Assembly (NCBI GenBank): GCA_001430745.1 | Contig: KQ481956.1 | Span: forward strand, 465,003-501,387 | Source of the DNA: Auxenochlorella pyrenoidosa | Taxonomy: Eukaryota; Chlorophyta; Trebouxiophyceae; Chlorellales; Chlorellaceae | DNA length: 36,385 bases | Reading direction: 5' to 3' | Shown: positions 1 through 10,834 of the stretch, in pieces | Layout: each line of letters begins with the position of its first letter | Numbering within the stretch: position 1 is the first letter of the stretch | The notes under the pieces: model-generated | What the model was told of the DNA's origin: nothing | Databases searched by the model: none | What the model saw: the letters and a program-made list of their open reading frames with translations, nothing else | Position numbers and translations under genes: made by a program

Positions 1-216
1 GGCAACACCAGGGGCTGTTTCACAGCACCTGAAGTGCGGAGCGGGATTCCCCTTCTGCTTGCGCGCACACCCCAAGGTGCAGCACAGGGCGCTTTGCACC
101 GGCCCAGCCCCCGCACCCAGCAAGCAGGCCCTGCCGTTATGCGTGCGCGGGCATCAGCCGCCCTATGAAGAGGCCACCCACCCGAGCTGCCGCCCCCCCG
201 CCCCACCCCCACCCAG

Positions 217-1034
217 GCATCGCCGCCATGCTGGCCAGCAGCATCAACGAGGAGGAGGTGCCCTTTGAGGAGGGGTGGGTCAAGCTGCGCGGCTTCACGC
301 CCACCGTCACCAAGCAGCAGATCGTCGACTTCCTGCGGGTGGGTGGGGTGGGGCGCTTCCCCGCCTGCCGCCCTGCCTGCGCGCGGTTTGGTGCTCTTCT
401 GCGCGATTTCCGGATTGTCAAAAGATGCTAGCCCCGCCTGCAACCGGCCTGCCACAGGCGCATCTGCTGCCCTTGCCAGGCAGACATGGCAGGGCCAGCA
501 GGGGACGGGCGGCAGGGAGGTGCACATGTGACAGCCCTTGGTCGTTGCCTCTCTCACCGCTGCCACTTGCCCGCCCACCTCGCTGCCCCGCCCCCCCCCC
601 CCCCCGCCAGCCCGGGCCCCCCAGCTGGGCGAGGGCGACATCCAGCTGGTGCTGAGCGCCGACGGCACGCCGCTGGGCGAGGCGTTCGTGCACCTGCGGG
701 GGCCGCGCGCCAAGCTGCGGCTGGCGCTGACGCTGGACCGAGCCATCATGCCGGTGGGCGGGGCGGGGGGCCTGGGGGCGGCTGCTTCACCGGGGCCGCC
801 GTGCAGGGGTGGGGGCAGGTGGTATGCTGTGCTTCGGGGTGCTGCACTAAGTGCACACGACAACAGGCTCGCCCAGCCGTCAGCATACCCTTGTCCGGCG
901 CACTGAAAAGACAGCACCCTGCCCCATGTCGGCATTTCCCCCCCCCTCAGACGGCAATGTGCCCCGTCGAGGTGATGACGGCGGTTGGAGAGGACGCGCA
1001 GCGGCGCATCCTCTCCGGCTGCAGGCTGGTGTGA
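217..1034 (+). CDS. hnRNP F/H-type quasi-RRM RNA-binding protein, 3' part (5' end outside window)
   Basis: Three exons can be joined in frame: 217-338, 625-753 and 951-1034, ending in TGA. Exon 1 follows a CAG acceptor, so the gene starts upstream of the window. The product reads EEGWVKLRGFTPTVTKQQIV, then LGEGDIQLVLSADGTPLGEA and FVHLRG, then CPVEVMTAVGEDAQRRILSG. The order beta1 (VKLRGF), helix 1 (TKQQIVDFL), then GEAFVHL as the RNP1-like strand, is the quasi-RRM of hnRNP F/H, GRSF1 and ESRP proteins, which bind G-rich RNA during splicing or mRNA metabolism. The domain lies close to the C-terminus. Introns are phase 0 and bounded by GT-AG. The acceptor at 624 follows a nearly pure C tract. 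Family assignment rests on one domain, so the exact orthologue is not claimed. Confidence 0.6.
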
Positions 1035-1385
1035 TGGCCGCGCGGCCAGTGCACTGGGACAGCTGGCTGGGCCCCCGCATCCCGCTGGCCACTACCGTAA
1101 TGTCTCCCCAGCATGGCCCTGATGCACCATCCATAATGCAAACCTGTTGCCGCCAGCATCGCGGCTGCCTGTCAAGGAGCACAATGGCAGAGGGTACGAG
1201 TAGCCTCCAGCTACTTAGCCTGGTGTCTGTTCTGAACCTTGGTCCCGGTGACATGACCAGAGTGTGGTTACAGCTCTTTGTGTGCTGGGCAGGGCGTGCA
1301 CTCAGAGCAGATCTGATGCGCCCTCTTTGTCTCCTCGCTCGGGTGCACCAATGGCACGCACGCCGGGTTGCCCTGCTGCGCTCTC
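1035..1385. other. Convergent 3' intergenic region between the RRM gene and SEC10
   Basis: This 351-nt interval separates two convergent stop codons (1032-1034 on plus, 1386-1388 on minus). The only recognisable element is a minus-strand TGTAA motif at 1268-1272. No coding match was found. The open frames here have no family similarity I can recognise. Confidence 0.5.
1268..1272 (-). promoter_or_regulatory. TGTAA polyadenylation signal of SEC10
   Basis: Plus-strand ttaca reads TGTAA on the minus strand, about 115 nt past the SEC10 stop. TGTAA is the usual green-algal poly(A) signal. The spacing fits a short 3' UTR. Confidence 0.45.
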
Positions 1386-4300
1386 TCACTCGCTGCTGAA
1401 CAGCGTGGCCAGCGTGGCGCCGGCCTCGCCGCCCACGCGCGCGGTGCGAAAGTCCTGTCGCAGCGAGATGTAGGCGAGCGCGGCTCGGTGCGGGATGCGC
1501 AGGTTGCCGTCCACCAGGCCCCGCAGGCTGTCGGGCGCCACAATCAGCAGGCTGACCTGCAGTGCGGGCGGGTGGGGGGCCGGCGATTAGCTGTCAGGAC
1601 GAGTGGCGTGCAGTGCCAGGAGGGGCCAGGAAGTGAATTTGGGGACCATGAGAAAGGGGTTGGTGCTGGAATCCGTGACGTGCGGGCAAAGACACGCAGA
1701 CTCCATTCCGTCAGCGCACCCATCCGAGGGCATCTCCTTGAAGCACCCCCCCCCAGCCGCACCCCCCACCTTGGCCTGCATGTCCTCCAGGTGCGCCGCC
1801 GCGGGGGCGGAGCGCAGGCGGCCAACCAGCGCCGCGTACTCGGCCAGGTCGCGCTTCCAGCGCAGCGCGCCCAGCGGGCTGAAGGTAAAGCGCTGCATGT
1901 GGGCATCTAGCATCAGGCAGGCGCGGCGGCCCAGCTGCGGGACAGGAGGGGCAAGGTGGGAGGGCATGTGCAGCAGGGACCTGTGCAGCAGGGGGCTGTG
2001 CGCAGTGCGAGGATGCCATGCCTGGGGGGCTGCCCCGCCCACCTCTGCCAGCAGGGACGACAGGTTGGGCCCGTGCAGGTGCTGCGCCGCCGCATCCACC
2101 GCCGCCCCCAGCAGCGCGCACACGGCTGCGCAAGCGGGCGTGGGCTCATCCAGGCTGGGCGGCGGGGCGGCCTCGCCCGGGCAGAAGTCGTCCCGCCGCT
2201 GCTCCGCTGCCAGCGTGGCATCCGCCTGCCCCGCCAGCAGCGACAGGCAGCGCTGCAGCGCGCCCAGCACGCGCTCGTCCACAGCCTTGACCAGCGCGGC
2301 CAGCCCGGCGGCGCAGGCCCTGGCCTCGGCGCCACCGGGCGGCCCCAGGTGGGGGGCCAGCACCCGCTGGTAGTGCTGCTGCACCACGCTGACAATGGCA
2401 CCGATCGTGGACACCGCCTGCAGCACCCGGCCAATGCTTGCGGCCATGGCCAGCTGCGCGGCGCGCTGCAGCACGGCCCGCGACTGCGAGGCGCGCGCCG
2501 AGCCTGACGGCGATGCCGACTGCTGGCTGCCTGGCGGCGCTGCCGGGGCCGCCGCCTGCTGCTCCGGCACCTGCTGCGGTCGGAAGGGCCCCTGCAGCGC
2601 GCGGGCGCAGGCCTCTGCCGCCTGCCCCAGCCCCAGCACCAGGTGGGTGGCTACCTGCTCCAGCAGGCAGCCGGTGTTGGCCTGCTGGCGCGTCGAGGCG
2701 TGGAACAGCTGGCGCATGCTGGCTGCCAGCTGGGCGGGCGGGCTCAGCAGCACGCAGCGCGACGCAGCCTGCATGGGGGGGGGCAGCTGAGAGCCAATTG
2801 TGGGTTCGCAGGCCAGGTGCGCTGTGGCTGGCCACCCCCCGGGCCCGTCTGCTTCTGCCCGCCCAAGCCTGCCTGTCTGCTTCTGCCCACCCCAGCCCGC
2901 CCGTTCCCATCCCGCATGGTTCCCGGGCTTGGGCCCTCAAAGGCAGCCCCCCCCAGGCAGTGCCCCACCTCCTCGTTCATGGCCAGCATGTCGAGCACGG
3001 CCTCCATGGAGAGGGCGGCGCTGCCGGCCGCCGCCCTCTGCCGGCCCAGCCCCCCCAGCCAGCGCAGCTCCATGGGCAGGTGGGCGGCCAGCGCGTCGGC
3101 GCACACCATGTCCGCCAGGTCGCGCACGGGGGGGCAGCCCGCGCCTGCCCCGCCCTCGCCACCACCGCACAGCTCCTGCAAGGCTGGGGGCGGTGAGCTG
3201 GCTGGCTGCGCGCCCGTGTGTGCGTGTGTGTGCGCGTGCGTGTGTGCAGGCGACACTTGCTTGCAAACCCCCATGGGCCACCTCTCCCGGCTCCTCCTCT
3301 TCATTTCTTCATCCCACTGCACAGCCCGGAGCGCCCCGCAGCATCCTCGCCTGCAGGTCGTCGGCCAGGGCGCGCGTCTTGCGGTACACCTCTGCCAGCT
3401 GGCGCAGGCGCCCGTGCAGCACAGCGTGCCCGGCATTGGGGGGCGGCGGGCGCAGCGCCGCATCCACCGCCGTCTGCACCTTTTGCTCAAACACGCGCTG
3501 GATGTACTGGCCCAGGGCGCGGGAGGGCGAGGGGAACACCTGCGGGGGTGGGCCGCCAACGTGGTGTGCATCAGAAGCGCGGTGAGGCCGCCAGCAGGGC
3601 AGAGTGGGAAGCACTCCGCTCGCTGGGCTGCCAACTTACGTGGGAACACTGCGTTATGAACGCAGTGGCATCCCGCCTCTGCTCCCTGCTGCCCCTCAGT
3701 GCCCCACCTCCACCTGCCCCGCATGCCCCCACCTGCTCTATGACCACCGCCTCGTCCCGCAGCGTGGACAGGATGCTCTTGTACAGGCTGCTCAGGCCGC
3801 GCAGCGCAGCCAGGTCGGCGGCGGCATCGGCCTCCAGGGCTTCCGCCTCGCTGGCGCCGCCCGCCGCGGCCGCCGCCGCCTCGTGCTGCTGCTGCTGCTG
3901 CTGCTGCGCAAAGGCCAGCTCCCGTAGGTTGGTGAACATGGGGCGGGTGGAGATGTAGCGCTGCACCAGGATGGCCTCGCCGCGGCTGGAGCGGGGGGGG
4001 GGGGGGGGTCGATGTGTGAGCATGCACGCATCCTCCTGGGGTGAGCAATGAGGGGCTCGCAAGATGCACAGCCGGGCAGGCAGGCCCAGTTGTGCGCTGG
4101 AGGTCCCGCCCCAAACCCTTGCTGCGTGCAGGATGGGGTCCGCTCGGGGACCTGCGCCTGGCATCCCTGGCTGCACCAGGCGCGACATCGAGGGGTCTCC
4201 CGCCACCAGGCCCCAGAGCTCCCAACCTGCTCCAGCCAGCCACTCCCCAATCTGCTCCTCCCACCCCCTGCCCGCCAGCCCCCCAACCTGAACTCCGCCA

Positions 4301-5848
4301 TGATGCGCGCGCAGGCAGCCATGGCGGGCAGGTCCTGGCGGCCCAGCGCGGCGTCAAAGCGCGACACCACCCGGTTGTCCAGCACGTTGCGGTACAGCTC
4401 CAGCTGCTCCACAGCCGCCTCCAGGCTGCCCTGCAGCGGGCGCGCGCAGCGGGGCGCGCAGCAGGCAGGGGTAGGGCAAGGTGCAGCGAGCGGGAGACCG
4501 GCCGCTGGACGCTCGTGTGGGCAGGTGCACTGGCAGGCCTCTGCGTGCACGTGATGCAAAGCAGCTGTGCCGCCACCCAAGCTGCTGCACGGCTGAGCGG
4601 CCAAGGAGGGCCAGTGGAGGGAGCAGCACTGCGGGCAAGCACGGGTGAGGTGAGCAGCCAGGCTGCGCCACCCACCGGCTGAGGCACCGCATTGGGCTGC
4701 GCCCGCGCCTCTGCCAGCCCGGCACGCTCCCTCGCACTCATCAGCTCCTGAGCCACCGCCAGCAGCCTGCCAGTCATGGCCTGCCGGGGCGGGGGGGGGG
4801 AGCGCCAACCACGAGTGTGTACCATGTTGGAGAGCTGGAATGTTGAGGCCCCGCCAAGCAGCCTGCAACGCCCCCCCGTTAATGTGAAGCTGGCATCTCT
4901 GTTTTATGTGCAGCCTGCATGCAGGCCTCACTGAGCCGCAGGCCAGCGCGCACCGCGGCCTCTGCCAGCCGGCGGTCGTCGTGGAAGAGGGGCGACAGGT
5001 CGGATGGGTCGCGGGCGTGCGCAAACTCCTGCAGGCAGCTGATCTGCTCCGCCGCCTCCAGCGCCCGCCGCCGGTACAGATCCGCGCTCTGGCGAAGGAG
5101 GGGCACACGTGGAATGCCTGGTGACCAGCACAGCGCACAGCATGCTCAGCTCAAACAGGGACGGTGTCAGGTGTAGCACGCGTGGCACCATGTCAGCCTG
5201 CACGCCTCCTTGCAGCGACCAGGTTGCACCCTCCATGCCTCATCTCCCTACCTGAAGGCGGTTCCCAACCTTGGTGGCCGCCTGCGTCACCCCCGTCAGC
5301 TTGCTCTCTAGCTCCCCAAAGCTGCGCCGCACGCCCGCCCACTCTGCCTCGAGCGCCGCCACCTTGGCGAGGTAGGCGGCCTGCTCGGAGCCCACCTCGC
5401 GCCGCAGCCGCTCTGCGCGCAGGTCCACCTGCTGCTGCAGCTTGCCCAGCTCCTTGTCGGCTCTGCGACACGGTCAGGTGAGAGGAGGAGGAATCGGCAT
5501 GGGGCGGAAATGGGAATTTCGAGGCGGGGAGCCGGGAGGGCACGCGACGCCGCTGGTTGCAACCAGGCTCCGAAGCATGCACCACCACCCAGGTCTATCA
5601 AATCAAAGTAGAGGACTAAAATCTCTCAGCACTCACCTCTCGAACCGCTCCAGCAGCTGCGCAACCGAGGCAGCAGCCTGGTCATGCTTGGCAGCGCTGC
5701 TGCTGCCGCCGCCGCCGGCGCTGGCGGCAAGGGCGTCCCCCGCAATCCGGGAGATCAGCTCCGCCGTGGACGACTCGGTGACATCCTGCAGGTTGATCAG
5801 GGGTCGTCCTGCCGCCCTTCCGCTCTGCTTTTCGGGGCGTTCAGTCAT
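1386..5848 (-). CDS. SEC10: Exocyst complex component Sec10 (EXOC5)
   Basis: Eleven exons on the minus strand: 5848-5637, 5462-5252, 5088-4915, 4780-4676, 4430-4288, 3985-3733, 3539-3318, 3175-2969, 2768-2043, 1934-1770, 1556-1386. They give about 862 residues, near or slightly above the usual Sec10 length. Sec10 is a subunit of the octameric exocyst that tethers secretory vesicles to the plasma membrane. Diagnostic segments in family order are an N-terminal coiled coil (VTQAATKVGNRLQ), SPLFHDDRRLAEAA, LELYRNVLDNRVVSRFDAAL, FSRGEAILVQRYISTRPMF and a C-terminal LRIPHRAALAYISLRQDFR. A Gln tract (seven Q at about residues 308-314, followed by Ala-rich sequence) is an insertion coded by CTG/CAG repeats at 3885-3906. 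Ten introns are inferred. Nine are GT-AG. Intron 3 closes in frame only with a weak GC donor at 4914; the alternative GTGAGG donor at 4931 breaks the frame. The start ATG at 5848 opens a low-complexity N-terminus. Confidence 0.9.
3213..3247. repeat. GT/GC-rich simple repeat in a SEC10 intron
   Basis: Interrupted (GT)n/(GC)n run within the intron between the Sec10 exons at 3318-3539 and 2969-3175. It is an ordinary microsatellite. Confidence 0.8.
3993..4008. repeat. Homopolymeric G16 run (C tract before a SEC10 acceptor)
   Basis: Sixteen consecutive G on the plus strand, so sixteen C on the sense strand, a few bases upstream of the CAG acceptor for the SEC10 exon starting at 3985. It serves as the polypyrimidine tract. 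Homopolymer length may be unreliable in the assembly. Confidence 0.8.
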
Positions 5849-6804
5849 CGCTTCGTGAACATTGAGGCCCCTGTTCCCCGGAGCGTAAAAAGAGCCAGAA
5901 ATATGTGATCGGTGCTGGAGAAAGCGAAGGGAGAGGAAGGAAAAGAGGAGCCGGAACCAAGGGTGCTCAGCTGAGGGCTCAGAGGGACAACGAGACAAGC
6001 TTACGATCGCCTCAGAGGAACAAATGAATCATGAACACGATAAAGACCCCTGTGTCACCTGCTGTCACCTGCTGGCGCCGCCTGCCGCCTGCCCTCTGGG
6101 CCGCCGTTGTTTGTCTCGCCGCCTCAGCTGAGTGGCACCAGACATGCCCATGTGCCATGGCACCATATGTGCCACCGGTTGCCAAGGACCAAGCCTGACA
6201 AAGCACACGGCTCTTTCCCACCATCTCGTATCATGTTGACATCAACGAACCGCCCCCCACCACTGGTATGAATAAGATGTAAGCTGTTCTTGCAACGCAT
6301 GAAAATCTGCGCCAACTGTCCAGCTCACGAGCGCAGTGCTGCAGCAGGGTGGTGCATAGAACTGCATGTTATAACGCCTGCCATGCTACGCTGTGCTTAT
6401 GTCCCCATGCAGGAGCAGAATGGACGAACGATGCCTTCGACCGCTGCTGCCCTTCGGGCTGGGCCGCCTGCTGTGGTCCAGCTGGGGGCTGCTGGGCCAC
6501 ATGGCCGGTTGCTCCAGATGTGGCGATGCCAGTGCCTGCTGACCATCATGGCAGAGCCCTACCCTATGCCGAACTGGGATGAGCGCAGGCCGTGCAGGCG
6601 CCAACTGGCAGGCGGCCCTTAGGCGGCCCTTCTCATGAGTTGCTGCTTAAAACCGTGCCTGCAATCACAGCACGTGCTCGGCACTCCTAGCGCAGCATTT
6701 GTGGTGGTGGCGTGCGCTGAGGGGCAATGGCAAAATTGGTGCACCATTGGCGCTGTTGATTGCATGGCAGAAACTCTTGTGGCGCTCGCAGCTCCACAAA
6801 CCCA
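5849..6804. other. Intergenic region upstream of SEC10 and of the ankyrin block
   Basis: About 950 nt lie between the SEC10 start (minus strand) and the first ankyrin duplicon (plus strand). They must hold the SEC10 promoter and possibly other regulatory sequence. The frames of 60-110 codons found here show no family match, no coherent exon pairing and no codon pattern like the neighbours. No specific promoter motif is claimed. Confidence 0.4.
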
Positions 6805-7206
6805 GCAGCAGCTGTGGCAGCTTCATGCCGCGCCGCGCTGTGCCAGCCCTATGCAGTCCCCCAGCCAGCCCCCCCAACCCGTTAGGAAACTCGCCCAAGT
6901 TTGCACCACCCCTGCCCTGCAACCTCTCCACAACTCTGAAGAGCTTAGGTGCTGCCAGGGGCAGTTCAGTGTGAACTGGCTGCAAGGCCTCTGGGCCTTC
7001 CAGCTCCTTGTTCGTGCACTGGGTACTGTTGGTCGTGCTGTCCAACGGCATCCAACGCAGCAGAGTGCGTGAGTATGCGGTGCCCGCCGCCGCTCACTGC
7101 CGCCCACGCAAGCCGCCCGCTCTGGCATCCTCCGCCCTCCCACGCTCAGCGCACTTGCTACTCCCTCCGCCCCTGTCTTTGCAGAGCCGGCGGATCTCTA
7201 AGTGCG

Positions 7207-9476
7207 ATGGCGGGCCTGATCAGCCAGCAAGACGGCCACTTCAAGGCAAGGCGGATGCACCCAATCCGTGCGCAAGCGGATACCGCAGGGTGTGCAAGCA
7301 GAGCGGAGCGTCTCCGATGCGACCTGCCCGGCTCCCAGCCCTGCAGGTCACCTTCCCCTTCAGTGGCGAGCAGCATGGGATTCACTCGCTGCGCTCGCTG
7401 GCAGAGGCGGGCCTGGTGGGCATGACGCTGGCAGGCAAGTGCGGGCACAGAAGCACATACCTGCTAGCCTGCGGGAGCTCGATCCGCACAGTGCACTTGC
7501 CAATGTACCAGCTGAGCCCCACTCCCATACATGCATGTATGCATCACATCTGCAGTGAGGGCGGCGGAGGAGCTGCAGCAGGCGCTGGATGCTGCGGGGT
7601 CTGGCGTGCAGGGCCTGCCCAGGTGGGTCGGGAGTGGTGGAAGCGCGTGAGCCTGCTGAGTGCTTGGGTACCCGACCTCCTATCAAGCGGTGCCCAGCGT
7701 GGCTCTTCTCCCATACTGCAGCTTCCGCCTGCCCAAGGCTGCTGCCCTGGATGCCTCCAGGCTGCCCCCCGCATCCTTCAGCCAGCTGGTGGAGCAGCTG
7801 CAGGCCTGCGTGGACTGGCGCAATGAGGAGCTGCGCAAATTAGGTGCACTTTGCGTGCAGATGCTGGTGGTGCAGCTGGCCAGCCGCCTGGAATGCCCCT
7901 ACTTTTGTTGGCAGCAGCACTGAGCCTTGTTGAAGCTGCCTGAAGCACGACAACCCTTATCACTTGTTGTTATGCAGTTCAATTCAGCACAGATAGCAAT
8001 GATGGGATGGCCCTGCTGAGCGGCCTGCTGGCTGCCGCCGCCAGCCTGGGCTGTACAGCTGCTGTGCGTCTTCTAGCACAGCTGAACCCGGCCGCTGCCT
8101 CTGCAGAGTGGCTCATAGTATGAGACGGCAGTGCTGCGCACAGGGCAGCCAAGCAGGGCCACGCAGAGGCACTGCGTGCTCTCCTGGTGGAAATGCCAGG
8201 TGCAGTAGAAGCCATGCGCAGCGGCGTCTATGATCGCAACGGTTATCAGCACAACAATTGGAGCGTCATGCACTCGGCAGCTGAGGGAGGCAGCCTGGAG
8301 GCTGTGCAGGTGCTGCTGCAGGCGGCGCCTTCGCTTGCCATGGCAGCCACCAACCTTGGCCGCATTCCGTTGCATGTGGCGGCGGCTGCAGGGCATCAGC
8401 CAGTGGTGCAGGCGCTGCTGCAGGCTGCGCCACAGAGTGCCCTGCTGGCAGATGATAGTGGCATGCTGCCCCTGCACTGGGGAGCCCGCCATGTGGAGGT
8501 GGTTCAGCTGCTGCTGGCAGCTGCGCCAGGCACAGCCCTGGCACGTGCAGCAGGTGGCGGGACGGCCCTGCACTGTGCGGCATGTCAGGGCGCACCTGCG
8601 TCGGCTCACATGCTGCTTCAGGCTGCCCCTGAGGCTACCCTGATGGCAGGTACAGACGGCCATCTGCCCCTGCACTGTGGCGTCCGCCATGTGGAGGTGG
8701 TCAGGCTGTTGCTGGCAGCTGCGCCTGGCACAGCCCTGGCCCGCGCCGAAAATGGCAGCACGCCCCTGCACCTGGCGGCGTCTTGGGACGCACGTGCTTC
8801 GGCTCAGGCGCTACTGCAGGCTGGCCCGGAGGCAGCCCTGAGGGCAGATGACAGGGGCAAGCTGCCTCTGCACCAGGGTATCCGCCACATGGAGGTGGTC
8901 CGGCTGCTCCTGGCAGCTGCACCTGGCGCAGCCCTGGACCGCGCAGCAGGTGGCAGCACTGCCCTGCACTTTGCGGTGTCTGCAGAAGCGCCTGCTTCGG
9001 CTCAGGCGCTGCTGCAGGCTGCCCCCGAGGCTGCCTTTGTTGCTGACGCTCGTGGGCGCACGCCTCTGCAAGATGGCCTGAGCCGCTGTAGGTTAGGGTC
9101 TTGCAATGAAGAGTTCCTGGAGACTCTGGGTGTGCTCGTGGCTGCAGCCCCCTCCCCTGCCACATTTGCTGCCCTTGTTGGGAGTGGCGGGCAGGCTGCC
9201 CCTCTCTTTGCCGACTTTGTCGCAGCAGCGCCCCCACTGACGGCCGAGCAGTGGGCCTGTGTGCCCGCACCATGCCCACGTCTGGGGCGCGCGCTGCCCG
9301 CCGCTCTGTCCCACTCGCACGAGCAGGCACGCCAGCTGGTGCGCCGCCTGCCGCCTGCAGATGCCTCAAGGCTGCGCACCTTTGCGCTGGTGCTGGCCCG
9401 CCTGCAGCGCCGCCTGCGCGTTGCACTGCCGGGCGAGGTGACAGGCAAGCTGCTCAGCCTGTGCCTTGCTGACTAG
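7207..9476 (+). pseudogene. Ankyrin-repeat gene copy 1, interrupted by an in-frame TGA
   Basis: Exons by comparison with copy 2: 7207-7245, 7347-7434, 7556-7622, 7722-7843 and 7978-9476. The N-terminal exons encode MAGLISQQDGHFK, then VTFPFSGEQHGIHSLRSLAE, then a helical SFRLPKAAALDASRLPPASF stretch; I do not recognise this module. Exon 5 carries ankyrin repeats and a conserved C-terminal module ending KLLSLCLAD. The exon-5 frame contains TGA at 8121-8123, where copies 2 and 3 have a Gly codon (GGA). Downstream the frame is open for more than 440 codons, with an ATG at 8187 that could start an ankyrin-only protein of 429 residues. So the gene is either a young pseudogene, an ankyrin-only gene, or a sequencing error. 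Introns 1 and 2 need GC donors (GCAAGG at 7246, GCAAGT at 7435). Ankyrin proteins bind other proteins; no partner is predictable. Confidence 0.65.
8364..9080 (+). repeat. 198-bp higher-order ankyrin tandem repeat
   Basis: Repeat starts occur at 8364, 8562, 8760 and 8958, exactly 198 nt (66 codons) apart, with the fourth unit partial. Each unit encodes two alternating ankyrin repeats of 33 residues: a T(A/P)LHxAAS..ALLQAAPEAAL type and a LPLHxGxRHVEVVRLLLAAA type. Copy 2 has fewer units, so unit number varies between paralogues. Confidence 0.8.
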
Positions 9477-9481
9477 CGGCG

Positions 9482-10221
9482 TAGCTAGCGTTGCACATGG
9501 CAGGACAGCCCTGCATATTGCAGCCTCGCAGGGCACCCATGCATCAGTGCATGCGCTGCTGCAGGTTGCCCCCGAGGCTGCCCTGATGGCAGACGACAGC
9601 GGCAAGCTACCCCTGCACAAGGGAGCCTGCCATCTGGAGGTGGTCAGGCTGCTGCTGGGAGCTGCGCCTGGCGCAGCCCTGGCGCGCACAGCACATGGCA
9701 GGACAGCCCTGCATCTTGCTGTGTTCGCAGGCGCATACGCATCAGTGCAGGCGCTGGTGGAGGCTGCCCCTGAGGCTGCTGGCATTTCTGACGCTGAAGC
9801 TCGCACACCTCTCGAGTATGGCCTGGAACACCCTCCCGCGTGGTTTGATGACCAAGGGAACCTAAATGCACTGCGCATCCTCGTGGCTGCAGCCCCATCC
9901 CCTGCCACACTTGCAGCCATTGCTGGGCGTGGCTGGGAGGCTGCCTCTCTCTTTGCCGACTTTATCATTGCTGCACCCCCGCTGTCGGTGGAGCAGTGGG
10001 AGTGTGTGCCGGCGTGGTGCCCAGGCTTGGGAAGCGCCCTGCTCGCCGCCCTGGCCCACTCGCATGAGCAGGCGCGTGAGCTGGTGCGCCGCCTGCGACC
10101 TATGGATGGCAACCGGCTGCGCACCTTTGCGCTGGCGCTGGCACGCCTGCAGCGCCGCCTGCATGTGGCGCTGCCGGGCGATGTGACAGGGAAGCTGCTG
10201 TGCCTGTGCCTGGCCGACTAG
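9482..10221 (+). pseudogene. Ankyrin copy 1b: fused 3' half-copy without 5' exons or start
   Basis: Immediately after the copy 1 stop (TAG, 9474-9476) and a few bases of its trailer, sequence jumps back into the middle of an ankyrin repeat (HGRTALHIAASQGTHASVHA). It then runs on as one 66-residue unit, a further half unit and the full C-terminal module, ending KLLCLCLAD and TAG at 10219-10221. No N-terminal exons, UTR intron or ATG precede it. The open frame begins only from a non-ATG codon. It is a partial tandem duplication. It could serve as part of the copy 1 3' UTR or, if a splice acceptor near 9484-9489 is used, as an alternative last exon; neither is shown. Confidence 0.7.
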
Positions 10222-10349
10222 CAGCGGCTGAGCTGTCCAAAATCCACTGCAAGTTTGGCTGAGCCTCTTGCTCTTTAGGCACAGCAAGCCTGGATAGTGT
10301 GCACATGCCACCCTTGTGTCATTTTTGTGTCTTTCTGTGTTGTTAGCCT

Positions 10350-10354
10350 TGTAA
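10350..10354 (+). promoter_or_regulatory. TGTAA poly(A) signal after ankyrin copy 1b
   Basis: TGTAA about 130 nt past the 1b stop, in a trailer (GAGCTGTCC..AATCCACT) shared with copies 2 and 3. Transcripts from copy 1 could end here, since copy 1 lost its own trailer at the junction. Confidence 0.5.
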
Positions 10355-10834
10355 TGCTGCATGTCGTGTGCTGCCATTTGAAGAGGTGGCACTCCAAGCT
10401 CCACAGGCACTGCAGCAGCGGCTGTGACGCCTCCCCCTGATGCCGCAGCGCTGCACCCCGCTGTGCCAGCATCATGCAGCCCGAGCTCCTGCTGCCCGTC
10501 AGGAATCCGCCTTAGATCGCACCAACCCTGCCCTGCAACCTCTCCAGAGTCTGAAGAGCCTGGGTGCTGCCAGGGACACTTCAGTTTTTACTGCAAAGGC
10601 TTCTGGACCTTCCAGTTCCTTCTGCGTGCACTGGGTACTGTTGGTCGAGCTGCAGCTGCGCAAGGCGTCCAACGCAGCAGAGTGCGTGGGTATGCGGTGC
10701 CCCAGCCACCGCAACCTGCCGCTCGCCGCCAGCCCTGCCGTGCCGCCCGCTCTGGCACCCCGCCCTCCCCGTGCTCAGCACTTTTGTGACTCCCTCGCCC
10801 CTCTCGTTGCAGAGCCGGCGGATCTCTTAGTGCG

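Larger units (their letters stand above)
6805..9481 (+). repeat. Ankyrin-gene duplicon, unit 1
   Basis: Nucleotide similarity with 10420-12960 and 20610-23380 covers upstream DNA, exons, introns and the 3' end. Shared landmarks are CCTCTCCA..CTGAAGAGC (about 6920), GTGCACTGGGTACTGTTGGTCG (about 7013), AGCCGGCGGATCTCT just before the ATG, and the TAGCGGCG stop context. Because promoter-proximal sequence and introns are included, the units arose by segmental DNA duplication, not retroposition. A 5'-UTR intron (7069-7184, donor GTGAGT) is conserved. Confidence 0.75.

Noticed and set aside
2744..4825. 693-codon minus-strand open frame
   Set aside because: It spans SEC10 introns and mixes frames; the true SEC10 exons explain the conserved pieces.
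6290..6622. Plus-strand open frame in the intergenic region
   Set aside because: No domain, no splice partner and several alternative overlapping frames of similar length; treated as chance.
8364..9080. CRISPR-like array (regular 198-bp spacing)
   Set aside because: Periodicity is fully explained by coding ankyrin repeats; there are no short identical repeats with unique spacers, and the genome is eukaryotic.
9466..10221. Independent ankyrin gene starting at 9466
   Set aside because: There is no ATG; the apparent start is a TTG inside the last codons of copy 1. It is a partial duplication.
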